Source of the DNA: Solirubrobacteraceae bacterium
GTDB lineage: Bacteria; Actinomycetota; Thermoleophilia; Solirubrobacterales; Solirubrobacteraceae
DNA length: 39,786 bases
Direction: 5' to 3'
Assembly (NCBI GenBank): GCA_017882375.1
Contig: JADGPP010000029.1
Location: forward strand, 1 to 39,786
Numbering within the stretch: position 1 is the stretch's first letter; each line of letters begins with the position of its first letter. The position numbers and the translations under genes were made by a program. Below are positions 22,942 to 30,213 of this stretch, piece by piece. The notes under the pieces are model-generated. The model ran no database searches. It was given only the letters and a program-made list of their open reading frames with translations, and was not told the DNA's origin.

Positions 22942-24093
22942 TCAGGCGTCGGCGTCGGCCGGCTGGCCGAGGAAGTGCTTGCTGAGCATTGTCTGCTGGC
23001 CCTGGTAGTTGGAGCCGACGTCCTCGCCGTAGAGCACGTCGGGCTCCTCGGCCATGCGCTCGAAGGCGAGCTTGCACACCGGCTGGCCGTGCTCGACCAT
23101 GAACGACACGTCGCGCGCGCGCACCTCCAGCGCCGCCCGGCTGCCCGTCGTGTCGCGCTTTCGCGAGTAGCCGAAGCCGGGGTCGAAGAAGCCGGCGTAG
23201 TGCGTGCGCAGCTCGCCGGCGGTCGGGTCGTAGGCGAGCATCTCGGCGGCGTAGGAGGGGGGGATGCTCACGCCCTCGGCCGACAGCAGCAGGTAGAAGA
23301 CCTCTGGCTCGAGCACGATGCGCTGCTTGGCCTCGGGGCGCACCGGCTCCCAGTACTCCTGCCAGCGCAGCGCGCCGACCTTCGTCAAGTCGATCGGCAG
23401 GCTGTTCTTCTTCGCGCGGTAGCCGACCGTGGCATCGGGGCCGCCGGATGCGTCGAGGCTGAGGAACAGCCCGTCGCCGAGCGACAGCGATCCGGCCGCG
23501 AGCGGCTGACCGTCGCGGAACAGCAGCGGCACCTGCCCGTGCAGGGCGAGCAACTCGCGGTCGCTCAGGCGACCGTCGCCGTCGATCAGGCGGACCTGGT
23601 TGAGCGCGAGGCCGGTCTTCACGCGAATCGCGAACGTGCGCGGCACGACCTCCAGGTAGAGCTGGCCGCGATAGCCGGCGGCGATCTCGTCGAAGCGGTG
23701 GTTGCGATCGGTGAGCACGCGCGTGAACACATCCAGGCGGCCGGTCGAGCTCTTCGGGTTGGCCTTTGCGCGGATCTCATCCGGCAGGCGCAGCTCCTCG
23801 ATCAGCGGCACCAGGTAGGGACGGTCGCGCTCGAGCGTCGCACCGTCGCGCAGGTCGATCTCTTCGAAGGCCAGATCCTCGGCCTTCTGCTCGACCGTCG
23901 AGTCGCTGTCGGGCAGGAAGCTGCAGCGCAGCGCCCACGCGCGCTCGCCGAGGCGCAGGTCGACGCTCGCCGGCTGCACGGACTCGCCGGGAATCCGCCA
24001 GGCGCCGGCGACGATCCACTCGCGCTCAATCGCCTCGCGCAGGCGCTGGGCCGGCAGCACGCCGGTCGTCTCGCCGGCGCCGCGCTCCGCCAC
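22942..24093 (-). CDS. dcd: 2'-deoxycytidine 5'-triphosphate deaminase, long two-domain form
   Basis: 383 residues if started at GTG 24093. The frame is open to 24222, and TTG 24129 is an alternative, so the start is uncertain by 12 codons or more. Two dUTPase-fold repeats: half 1 with ESVQPASVDLRLGERAW, ANPKSSTGRLDVFTRVLTD and GYRGQLYLEVVPRTFAIRV; half 2 with EPEVFYLLLSAEGVSIPP, HYAGFFDPGFGY and MVEHGQPVCKLAFERM. This is the about 365-residue DCD family best known from alphaproteobacteria, unlike the 190-residue Dcd of most actinobacteria. It makes dUTP from dCTP for thymidylate synthesis. A minus-strand TACACT at 24163-24158 is a possible -10. Confidence 0.87.
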   Translation of the reverse strand: MAERGAGETTGVLPAQRLREAIEREWIVAGAWRIPGESVQPASVDLRLGERAWALRCSFLPDSDSTVEQKAEDLAFEEIDLRDGATLERDRPYLVPLIEELRLPDEIRAKANPKSSTGRLDVFTRVLTDRNHRFDEIAAGYRGQLYLEVVPRTFAIRVKTGLALNQVRLIDGDGRLSDRELLALHGQVPLLFRDGQPLAAGSLSLGDGLFLSLDASGGPDATVGYRAKKNSLPIDLTKVGALRWQEYWEPVRPEAKQRIVLEPEVFYLLLSAEGVSIPPSYAAEMLAYDPTAGELRTHYAGFFDPGFGYSRKRDTTGSRAALEVRARDVSFMVEHGQPVCKLAFERMAEEPDVLYGEDVGSNYQGQQTMLSKHFLGQPADADA

Positions 24094-24443
24094 GTTCGGG
24101 CCCGCGCTCGCGGCGGATGTGCTCGTCAAAGCGACGCTCGCTCGTCCATCTGCGCCAAGTGTATGGCGGTGCGCGGAGAGCGTCCGTGCCGAGCCGGAAG
24201 TGGGAGACGGCACTGGTGGCAACGCATACGTGGAAGTAGCGTGCTCAGCGGAAACGTCATGGCCCTCGCCATCGGGTCACGGCCGTATTCATCGTCACAA
24301 AGGGGGCGTATAGCTTGGGCATCGTCAACCCCCTCCAACGATGCTCGAGGAGAGATCGAGGCGTCACTCCTTCGATGCCGGGTCTCCGCGGGCGCCGCAG
24401 CTCTTTGCCCGGACGCGGCGTCCGTGAAGGCCCGGGCTCAGAG
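24094..24443. other. Low-coding stretch between dcd and the PIN toxin gene
   Basis: 350 bp. It holds the dcd start region and a lower-GC stretch. A 70-residue minus-strand frame (24338-24126) with one CxxC (MRCHQC) looks like a zinc-ribbon fragment, but it has no ribosome site and overlaps dcd's possible start. A hairpin next to vapC is at 24410. I see nothing else supported. Confidence 0.45.
24410..24424 (-). terminator. Hairpin after the PIN toxin gene
   Basis: CGGACGC-G-GCGTCCG, realistically a 5-bp stem with a 5-nt loop, about 20 nt past the vapC stop. Confidence 0.35.
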
Positions 24444-24875
24444 TCACATCGTCAGCAAGGTGGACAACCCGTCGCGATCGGGCACGACGTGCGATATCTC
24501 CGGTACGCGAGCGAAGCCTCTGTCTGCGGACACCACTGCGCTGATCCCGTTGCGAGCGACAGACGCGGCGAGCACCGCGTCGAATGCGCCGAGATCTTGG
24601 GTTCGCTCGAACAGCGCGAGCCCGTTGGTGAGATCCTGAGCGGTCACGTTCAGTAGCGGGGAGAGGAGCTCGGCGTAGTCTCGTCCGAGTGCGGCGGCGT
24701 CGGATCTGTCGCGATGTCGAGCGCGAACGTGCACGAACTCCTGGACGACCTCAACGGTCGTGGTCGCCTCGATCCGCCGCTCGGCGATCGCCTGGATCAG
24801 CTCGCGGCACGGCTCTCGCAGGGCATGGTCCTGCCCCTTGGCGTAGACGAGGACGGTCGTGTCGAGCAGGATCAC
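24444..24875 (-). CDS. vapC: PIN-domain ribonuclease toxin (VapC type)
   Basis: 143 residues from GTG 24875. PIN-domain acidic residues are visible: D5 ([11 protein letters not shown]), E46 (VVQEFVHV), D99 ([10 protein letters not shown]) and D118 (VVSADRGF). This is the Mg-dependent RNase set of VapC toxins, usually cleaving tRNA or rRNA. Its start overlaps the antitoxin stop as GTGA, the standard antitoxin-toxin coupling. Longer in-frame starts would read through the antitoxin gene and are rejected. All four acidic residues are kept, so it is probably active. Confidence 0.88.
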   Translation of the reverse strand: MILLDTTVLVYAKGQDHALREPCRELIQAIAERRIEATTTVEVVQEFVHVRARHRDRSDAAALGRDYAELLSPLLNVTAQDLTNGLALFERTQDLGAFDAVLAASVARNGISAVVSADRGFARVPEISHVVPDRDGLSTLLTM

Positions 24876-25120
24876 CCGTGTCGCCCGCGCAACGCGTCCA
24901 GCTCGGCGCGAAGCTCTCGGGGATCGGGAACGGGCATGTCGGGGGCTTCGCGGAGACGCTGCCAAGCCGCTCGCCGCTGCGAATCGGGGTTCGTCAGGCC
25001 GCGGTCGATGGCGTCGCGCACGACCGTCGCCACCGATACCCCACGCTCTCGCGCGGCAGCCGAAATGCGTCGATGACGCTCATCGTCGATCAAGATCTGC
25101 AGGCGATGCTCCAAAGACAT
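24872..25120 (-). CDS. vapB: Ribbon-helix-helix antitoxin (VapB/CopG type)
   Basis: 82 residues from ATG 25120. N-terminal ribbon-helix-helix: [27 protein letters not shown] then [14 protein letters not shown]. The C-terminal half ([19 protein letters not shown]) is the likely toxin-neutralising arm. A second ATG at 25126 is rejected because the -10 TACAGT would directly abut it; 25120 lies 6 nt downstream, the window's usual leaderless geometry. It probably represses its own promoter through the palindrome at 25118-25137. Confidence 0.85.
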   Translation of the reverse strand: MSLEHRLQILIDDERHRRISAAARERGVSVATVVRDAIDRGLTNPDSQRRAAWQRLREAPDMPVPDPRELRAELDALRGRHG

Positions 25121-25137
25121 GCTCATACTGTAGCATG
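25118..25137. promoter_or_regulatory. vapBC promoter and autoregulatory operator
   Basis: CATGCT-N8-AGCATG, perfect 6-bp arms, with an extra direct repeat CATGCTC at 25118-25124 and 25134-25140. It covers the minus-strand -10 TACAGT (25132-25127) and the antitoxin start, as expected for toxin-antitoxin autorepression. Confidence 0.6.
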
Positions 25138-25157
25138 CTCAACTCAGTTGGCTGCAC

Positions 25158-25829
25158 TCAGCTTTCGCGCGGCAGCGCGTCGAGCATGCGCTTGGCGAGC
25201 GAGCGCTTGCCGGCGAAGCGTAGCCCGGAGTAATCGCCGCCGGGTCCGAGCGCGGCGACCCACGCCGCTTCGTCGCCCTGCACGCGAGCCGTCGCCTCGG
25301 CGGCGCTCTCGCCGACCGTCAGGCGGCCGTTTGAGATCTGAAACCAGTGGCTCGCGCCCGCATCGTCGTCGCCCGGGCCGACGCTGGCCTCGACGATGCC
25401 GTCGGGCAGGCCGGTGGCCTCCTCGAGCAGCGCGGGCAGCTGGCGCAGGATCGCGTCGGCACGTACGTGCTCGAGGCCATCGGGCATCGGCCACTCGTGA
25501 CGCATGCCCCAGCGAGCCAGCGCTGCGGCGATCGGCAGCAGGTCGGTGCCGCTCTCGGTCAGTGCGACTTCCACACGCGGCGGCATTTCGCGAAAGCGCT
25601 CGCGCGAGAGCAGGCCCAGCGCGATCATCTGGCTGAGGTGGTGGTCGAGCACTCCCGAACTGACGCCGGGAAGGCGGGTGCGCAGGACGTTGAGGCGAAG
25701 CTTGTCGTGCGCCAGCGCGAGCACGATCAACAGCGTCCAGTGGTCACCTACGGCGGTCAGCGCACGCGCCAACGGCGTCCATTGGCGATGGGCGCGCACG
25801 GGGAGCGTCGTGCCCAGTCCGTACTCCAT
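25158..25829 (-). CDS. HxlR-family regulator with C-terminal SCP2-like domain
   Basis: 223 residues. Winged helix of HxlR type (about 15-110: PLARALTAVGDHWTLLIVLALAHDKLR, RLPGVSSGVLDHHLSQMIALGLLSRE, VEVALTESGTDLLPIAAALARWG). It is followed by an SCP2/sterol-carrier-like domain (about 120-220: HWFQISNGRLTVGE..., DEAAWVAALGPG). The pairing occurs in actinobacterial regulators; the SCP2-like part may bind a hydrophobic effector. ATG 25829 is fixed by the -10 TACGCT 7 nt upstream. No obvious target operon; lysS-like lies upstream in the same direction, 201 bp away. Confidence 0.85.
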   Translation of the reverse strand: MEYGLGTTLPVRAHRQWTPLARALTAVGDHWTLLIVLALAHDKLRLNVLRTRLPGVSSGVLDHHLSQMIALGLLSRERFREMPPRVEVALTESGTDLLPIAAALARWGMRHEWPMPDGLEHVRADAILRQLPALLEEATGLPDGIVEASVGPGDDDAGASHWFQISNGRLTVGESAAEATARVQGDEAAWVAALGPGGDYSGLRFAGKRSLAKRMLDALPRES

Positions 25830-25836
25830 GCCTAGG

Positions 25837-25842
25837 AGCGTA
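25837..25842 (-). promoter_or_regulatory. -10 element TACGCT of the HxlR-type gene
   Basis: Minus-strand TANNNT 7 nt before ATG 25829. Confidence 0.55.
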
Positions 25843-26030
25843 GTTCCTCGTCAGCTGCCCGATTTCGCTGTCAGCCAAGCAGATCACCCGTTACACGAAA
25901 CCCTGCACGCTCGCCGATTGTCGGGCAATGGATGACAGATTCCGCTAGTCGGATTTTGCGAGAACTGTTTCCGACGGTGCGCCCAGACATCGGCGGCGGC
26001 ACCGAGCGCTGAACATCGGGGCCCGTCGGC

Positions 26031-27605
26031 TCAGCGCAGCTCTCGCAACGTCGGAAATGGGACGACTTCGCGAATCGACTCGGCACCCGAGAGGATCATC
26101 AAAAGCCGGTCCACGCCGATCCCACCCCCGGATGTCGGCGCCATCCCGTATTCCAGCGCTCGCACGTAACCCTCGTCATGGGGGTGCGGCTGGTCGCCAT
26201 CGTCGCCGGCGCGCTGCTCGCGCTGTTTGACGAAGCGGTCCAGCTGGTCGATCGGATCGTTCAGCTCGGAGTCGCCTGAGAGCACCTCCATACCCCGGAT
26301 GACCGTGTCGAAGTGCTCTCCCAGGCGCGGATCCTGCGAGTGGCGCTTGCAGATCGGGAACAGGTCGAGCGGAAAGTCGAAGACGTGCGTCGGCTGCATC
26401 AGGTAAGGCTCGACGTGCTTGGAGTAGACCGCTTCGACGAGCTTCGCCCAGCTCGTCTCCTGCTCGATCGTCTCGTCCAGATGGCTCAGCAGCTGCTCGC
26501 TGCTCGCCTCCAGGTAGTCGATGCCGACGGCCTGTTTGATCGCGTCGCGCAGCGTGATGCGCGCCCACGGTTTGGCCAGGTCGATCACTTGGCCGTCGTA
26601 TTGCTCGATCTTCGTGGTGCCGAGCGTCCGCAACGCAACCTGCTCGGCGACCTCTTCGCACCAGACGGCGATGTCGATGTAGTCGGCGTAGGTCTGCATG
26701 CACTCGAGGATCGTGAATTCCGGGCTGTGACGGTGGGAGAGACCCTCGTTGCGAAACGCCCGGCCGAGGTCGTAGACGTTCTCCAGCCCACCGACGACGC
26801 AGCGGTTCATGTAGAGCTCGACCGAGATCCGTAGGTGAACGTCGATGTCCAGCGCGTTGTGATGCGTCGTGAACGGGCGCGAGGCGGCGCCGCCGGCGAG
26901 TGTCTGCAGCACGGGCGTCTCGATCTGCGTGAAGCCTTTCTCGCGCAGGACCTGATGGATCGTCTCGATCACCTTCGTGCGTTTGAAGAACATCTCGCGC
27001 GTCGCAGCGTTCGCGAGCAGGTCGAGCTCGCGATAGCGGTAGCGGGTCCCGAGATCCTCCATACCGTGATGACGATCCGGGGGCGGGCGCAGCGCCTTGG
27101 CCAGCATCGTGCAGTCGTTCACGCCCAGCGCGAGCTCGCCGCGCTTGGTCACGTAGACGTCGCCGTCGACGCTGAGGATGTCCCCGATGTCGAGGCTCAG
27201 CATCCGCTTGTAGGCCTCGGCTCCCATCGCCTGCCGGCGCGCGACGACCTGCAGCGTGCCCGACTGGTCGCGTACGTCGAAGAACGTCGTCTTCGCGTGA
27301 TCGCGCCGGGCGGTCAAGCGCCCGCAGATGCGGTACGTCAGCGCCGGATGAGCGCCGGGTTCCATGTCCGCCGGTACATGCGCCGCCAGCAGGTCGGCGA
27401 TCCACGTGCGCGGCGTATCCCTGCGCAGGTGAGGGTAGGGCTCGAGCCCCTGACGGCGCAGGCGCTCGAGCTTCGCGCGGCGTTCGTCGACGCCTACGGC
27501 CGCTTCAGCCGGCGGCGCAGCGCTCAGCGGCTCGCTGCTCGGCCCGTCTGTCACCAGGGCCAATGGTGCGTCCTCGGGCGGAATGTGCCCGTTCTCGTTG
27601 CTCAC
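26031..27605 (-). CDS. lysS: Class II lysyl-tRNA synthetase-like protein with altered amino-acid pocket
   Basis: 524 residues from GTG 27605, whose GTGA overlaps the kamE stop. After about 85 low-complexity/helical residues come an OB-fold anticodon domain (about 90-170) and a class IIb core: motif 1 region (GFTQIETPVLQ), GGAASRPF, motif 2 (FRNEGLSHRHSPEFT) and motif 3 (GGGIGVDRLLM). The catalytic frame is intact, so adenylation is plausible. Against E. coli LysRS, E263, E301 and E447 match E240, E278 and E428, but Y280 is M303, N424 is S443 and F426 is D445; the usual APELYL reads SVELYM. It has the OB domain, so it is not EpmA. It may be the cell's LysRS or one specific for a lysine isomer. 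Confidence 0.85.
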   Translation of the reverse strand: MSNENGHIPPEDAPLALVTDGPSSEPLSAAPPAEAAVGVDERRAKLERLRRQGLEPYPHLRRDTPRTWIADLLAAHVPADMEPGAHPALTYRICGRLTARRDHAKTTFFDVRDQSGTLQVVARRQAMGAEAYKRMLSLDIGDILSVDGDVYVTKRGELALGVNDCTMLAKALRPPPDRHHGMEDLGTRYRYRELDLLANAATREMFFKRTKVIETIHQVLREKGFTQIETPVLQTLAGGAASRPFTTHHNALDIDVHLRISVELYMNRCVVGGLENVYDLGRAFRNEGLSHRHSPEFTILECMQTYADYIDIAVWCEEVAEQVALRTLGTTKIEQYDGQVIDLAKPWARITLRDAIKQAVGIDYLEASSEQLLSHLDETIEQETSWAKLVEAVYSKHVEPYLMQPTHVFDFPLDLFPICKRHSQDPRLGEHFDTVIRGMEVLSGDSELNDPIDQLDRFVKQREQRAGDDGDQPHPHDEGYVRALEYGMAPTSGGGIGVDRLLMILSGAESIREVVPFPTLRELR

Positions 27606-28384
27606 GCGGCGACGCCCCTTTGGGCCGAGGTGTCGTTCTGCGCCAGTCGGGCGGCGACCTCGCGCACGAGGAAGCTCGCCAGGTGGTGCGGGTATGTGCC
27701 GCGCGAGAAGCCCGCGTCGAAGCCGAGCTCCTTGGCGAGCTCGTTGGACACGCGTGAGCCGCCGCACGCGAGGATCGTCCGCGAGCGACGGCCCTCCGCC
27801 TCGACGATCTCCACCAGCTCGGTCAGGTTGTGGATGTGCAAGTCCTGCTGGGTGACCGTCTGGGAGACGAGGATCGCGTCCGCGTCGAGCTCGATCGCCT
27901 TGGCGAGGAGCACGCCGTTGGGCACCTGGCTGCCCAGGTTGTGCGCCTCGAACGCGCGGTAGCCTTCCAGTCCGCGGTTGCCGTGAAAGCCCTTCAGGTC
28001 AAGCATCGCGTCGATGCCCACGCTGTGCGTGTCCGAGCCCGTGCAGGCGCCCACGACGACGATCGGCCGCCCGATGTGCTGCGCGGCAAAGCCGTCGATC
28101 TCGTCTTCGCTCATGTACTCGGTGTCGACATCGCCGATCTGCTGGGCTGTGTAATCGAATGTCTGAACGACGTGCGCATAGACGAGGAAGTGCGTGTAGC
28201 CGTCGAGCAGGCGCTGGTGGTGGACCACCTCGGCGCGATCGAGGCCGAGCTTCGCGGCCAGCTCCATCGCCGTCTTGCGCGCAGCTGGGCCGTCGGGAAC
28301 GGGCAGCGTGAAGCTGAGCTGGATTATCCCGTCGCCGAGATGGTCGCCGTAGGGCTTGACCTTCGTGAGGTCGACCTCGGGCAT
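27602..28384 (-). CDS. kamE: D-lysine / beta-lysine 5,6-aminomutase, beta (B12-binding) subunit
   Basis: 260 residues. ATG 28384, 4 nt after the kamD stop, is chosen over an in-frame TTG at 28396. N-terminal region: YGDHLGDGIIQLSFTLPVP, with HFLVYAHV. The B12-binding Rossmann domain has the base-off signature DTHSVG within VVVGACTGSD, and the lysine in MLDLKGFHG matches the residue that forms a Schiff base with PLP in the resting enzyme. C-terminal: LVSQTVTQQDLHIHNL, ACGGSRVSNELAKELGFDAGF. Length matches known KamE (about 262). With KamD it moves the terminal amino group of D-lysine or L-beta-lysine from C6 to C5. Confidence 0.95.
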   Translation of the reverse strand: MPEVDLTKVKPYGDHLGDGIIQLSFTLPVPDGPAARKTAMELAAKLGLDRAEVVHHQRLLDGYTHFLVYAHVVQTFDYTAQQIGDVDTEYMSEDEIDGFAAQHIGRPIVVVGACTGSDTHSVGIDAMLDLKGFHGNRGLEGYRAFEAHNLGSQVPNGVLLAKAIELDADAILVSQTVTQQDLHIHNLTELVEIVEAEGRRSRTILACGGSRVSNELAKELGFDAGFSRGTYPHHLASFLVREVAARLAQNDTSAQRGVAA

Positions 28385-28388
28385 CGCG

Positions 28389-29945
28389 CTAGGCAACCTG
28401 CACCCCCTGCATCAGCTCCACGACCGGGTTCAGATAGCACTCCTCCGTCGCCACGATCCCGTCGATTCCGCGACCCTCGTCGATCCGACGGCGCACGTCG
28501 CCGAACGTGCCGTCTTCGATCGCTCCGAACATCCCCACGTCGGCAATCCGCTCGAGCAGCTCGTGCGCCTGGCGCAGCACTTCGCGCGCCCGCGTGACGA
28601 TGATGCCGTCAGGCTTGAACTGAATCTCCTCGCCCAGGTCGCGTGCGTAGTTGAACACATAGCCCACGCACTCCAGGCCGACCACGCGGTCGTGCAGGTG
28701 GGGGGTGAAGACGCCCTCGGTCGGCACCCCGGCGGTCTGAATCCCCTGCCCTGTGGCGATCGTGATCAGGTTGAACAGCGTGTCGCACGCGTGCGTGCGG
28801 AACAGGTTGCCGTCCATGTGCCGCGTCGGCGGCATGTACTTGACGGGGCAGTTCGGGAACAGCTCGCGTGTCAGCTGCGCCTGCGCCCACTCATACAGCA
28901 GGCCGTTGGTCGTCGGTGGGTCGATCTCGAACGCGTCACCCAGTGCGATCTGCTCGTCGGGCATGCCCGAGTCGCGCGCGAGCTGATGGTTGATGAACTG
29001 CGAGGCCGTCACCGACGGGGCGGCCTGCAGCGCGTCGGCCGTGCGCAGGTAGTTGTCCTCGCCCGTGTTGATGACAATTCCGAAGAAGCCGGTGATCATC
29101 CGCGAGATGCGCTGGTCGATCATCGTGCGCACCGGGTTGATGTCGCGGTAGAGGATTCCGTAGAGGGCGTCGTTGACCATGTTGTCCAGGCCCTCCATCG
29201 CGCCGAGCGTCGCGAACTCCGTCATGCACAGGCCCGAGCAGAAGCTCGACAGGCGGATGTAGCGCCCGTTGCGCTCGCACCACTCATCGAGCGCCTCGCG
29301 CAGGATGCGGAAGTTCTCCTGCGTGGCGAACGTGCCGCCGAAGCCCTCCGTCGTCGGGCCGTAGGGCACGTGTTCGAGCAGGCTCTGCGCCGTCGAGCGG
29401 GTCATCGAGACGACGTCGCCGCCCGTCTCCGCAACGGCCAAGGCGTGTACGACGTCCTCGTAGACGTTGCCCGTCGCGCTCAGCATATAGCGAAGCGGCG
29501 GCCTGCCGCCGAGCCGTTCGCGCTGCTCGCGGCGTTCGTCCGTCCGCCGCCGGATCTCGCCCATACGCTGGCGGCACTCGCCCGTGACCAGCTCGCGAAT
29601 CGCCCACTCCTCGGCAAGCGGAAGGCCGCACATGTCCAGCTCACCCGCGCCGACGGCCTCGGCAATCTGCTGCGCGTCACGTCCGCTGTGCAGCATCGCG
29701 TTGCCGAGCCAGTAGGCGACGCCGCGGCCGACGCCGCCGGCTTCCCGCACATGGTCGATCAGCGCATTTGGCAGCGGCACCTCCAGCTCGTTGATCCCGT
29801 CGACACCAAGGAAGCGCGTCACCGATCGCTCAACCGACAGAGTCGTCTTGCCGGCGGTTTCCTTCGCCATGCGCTCGGCGATCTGCGCGGCCGTCTGCCG
29901 GCACGCTTCGACGACACCGAGGTCCAGGTCGAGCTTTGAGTCCAT
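28389..29945 (-). CDS. kamD: D-lysine / beta-lysine 5,6-aminomutase, alpha (PLP/AdoCbl TIM-barrel) subunit
   Basis: 518 residues from ATG 29945, close to the 516 of clostridial KamD; a -10 TACGCT lies 10 nt upstream. Landmarks: SVERSVTRFLGVDG, GVGRGVAYWLGNAML, LRYMLSATGNVYEDVVHA, GTFATQENFRI, SSFCSGLCMTEFA, MITGFFGIVINTGEDNYLRTA, and PTRHMDGNLFRTHA. The TIM barrel carries the adenosylcobalamin/PLP active site. In clostridia the product is oxidised by Kdd and cleaved by Kce; neither gene is in this window. Here it is the first gene of a three-gene operon with kamE and the LysRS-like gene. Confidence 0.95.
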   Translation of the reverse strand: MDSKLDLDLGVVEACRQTAAQIAERMAKETAGKTTLSVERSVTRFLGVDGINELEVPLPNALIDHVREAGGVGRGVAYWLGNAMLHSGRDAQQIAEAVGAGELDMCGLPLAEEWAIRELVTGECRQRMGEIRRRTDERREQRERLGGRPPLRYMLSATGNVYEDVVHALAVAETGGDVVSMTRSTAQSLLEHVPYGPTTEGFGGTFATQENFRILREALDEWCERNGRYIRLSSFCSGLCMTEFATLGAMEGLDNMVNDALYGILYRDINPVRTMIDQRISRMITGFFGIVINTGEDNYLRTADALQAAPSVTASQFINHQLARDSGMPDEQIALGDAFEIDPPTTNGLLYEWAQAQLTRELFPNCPVKYMPPTRHMDGNLFRTHACDTLFNLITIATGQGIQTAGVPTEGVFTPHLHDRVVGLECVGYVFNYARDLGEEIQFKPDGIIVTRAREVLRQAHELLERIADVGMFGAIEDGTFGDVRRRIDEGRGIDGIVATEECYLNPVVELMQGVQVA

Positions 29946-29955
29946 CGTGCAGGCG

Positions 29956-29961
29956 AGCGTA
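29956..29961 (-). promoter_or_regulatory. -10 element TACGCT of the kamD-kamE-lysS operon
   Basis: Minus-strand TANNNT 10 nt before ATG 29945. No clear -35 at the expected distance. Confidence 0.5.
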
Positions 29962-30015
29962 ACCAGTTGACGATGGGGCCTCGGCATTCGCCCGGCTGCT
30001 CGGCAGAATGCCCGT

Positions 30016-30031
30016 TGTGACACAGATCACT
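30016..30031. promoter_or_regulatory. CRP/GlxR-like palindrome in the divergent promoter region
   Basis: TGTGA-CACAGA-TCACT: nine of ten conserved positions of the TGTGA-N6-TCACA consensus of CRP-type regulators. It lies 55-70 bp upstream of the kamD -10 and about 143 bp before the plus-strand -35, placed to act mainly on kamD. Confidence 0.5.
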
Positions 30032-30173
30032 GAGAGCAAAATGTCTCTCTTTGAGTGTCGGAAACGGGCGGCTCGATCTGCCCAGAAACCGCGCTTGATG
30101 GTGAATTCCCTGCGTTGTGGCGCTTTTCCTGAATCGAACGCCCGCCTGCCCACCGCGATGGTTGGGCGGCCGT

Positions 30174-30201
30174 TTGACTTCTCACACTCCTCGGCTAGCC
30201 T
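30174..30201 (+). promoter_or_regulatory. Promoter of the ArgRS-like operon (-35 TTGACT, -10 TAGCCT)
   Basis: TTGACT at 30174-30179, 16-bp spacer, TAGCCT at 30196-30201, then 12 nt to ATG 30214. The most complete promoter in the window; the leader would be about 5-6 nt. Confidence 0.65.
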
Positions 30202-30213
30202 CGCCCCACCGTC

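Noticed and set aside
24126-24338. 70-residue minus-strand frame with a CxxC
   Set aside because: Could be a zinc-ribbon fragment, but there is only one CxxC, no ribosome site, mixed codon use, and overlap with the dcd start region.
24444-24965. 173-residue version of the PIN toxin
   Set aside because: The first 30 residues are antitoxin sequence read in another frame; the GTGA overlap at 24875 gives the natural start.
30008-30213. Small plus-strand frame in the divergent region
   Set aside because: It covers the CRP-like site and promoter and has poor codon bias; it is non-coding.
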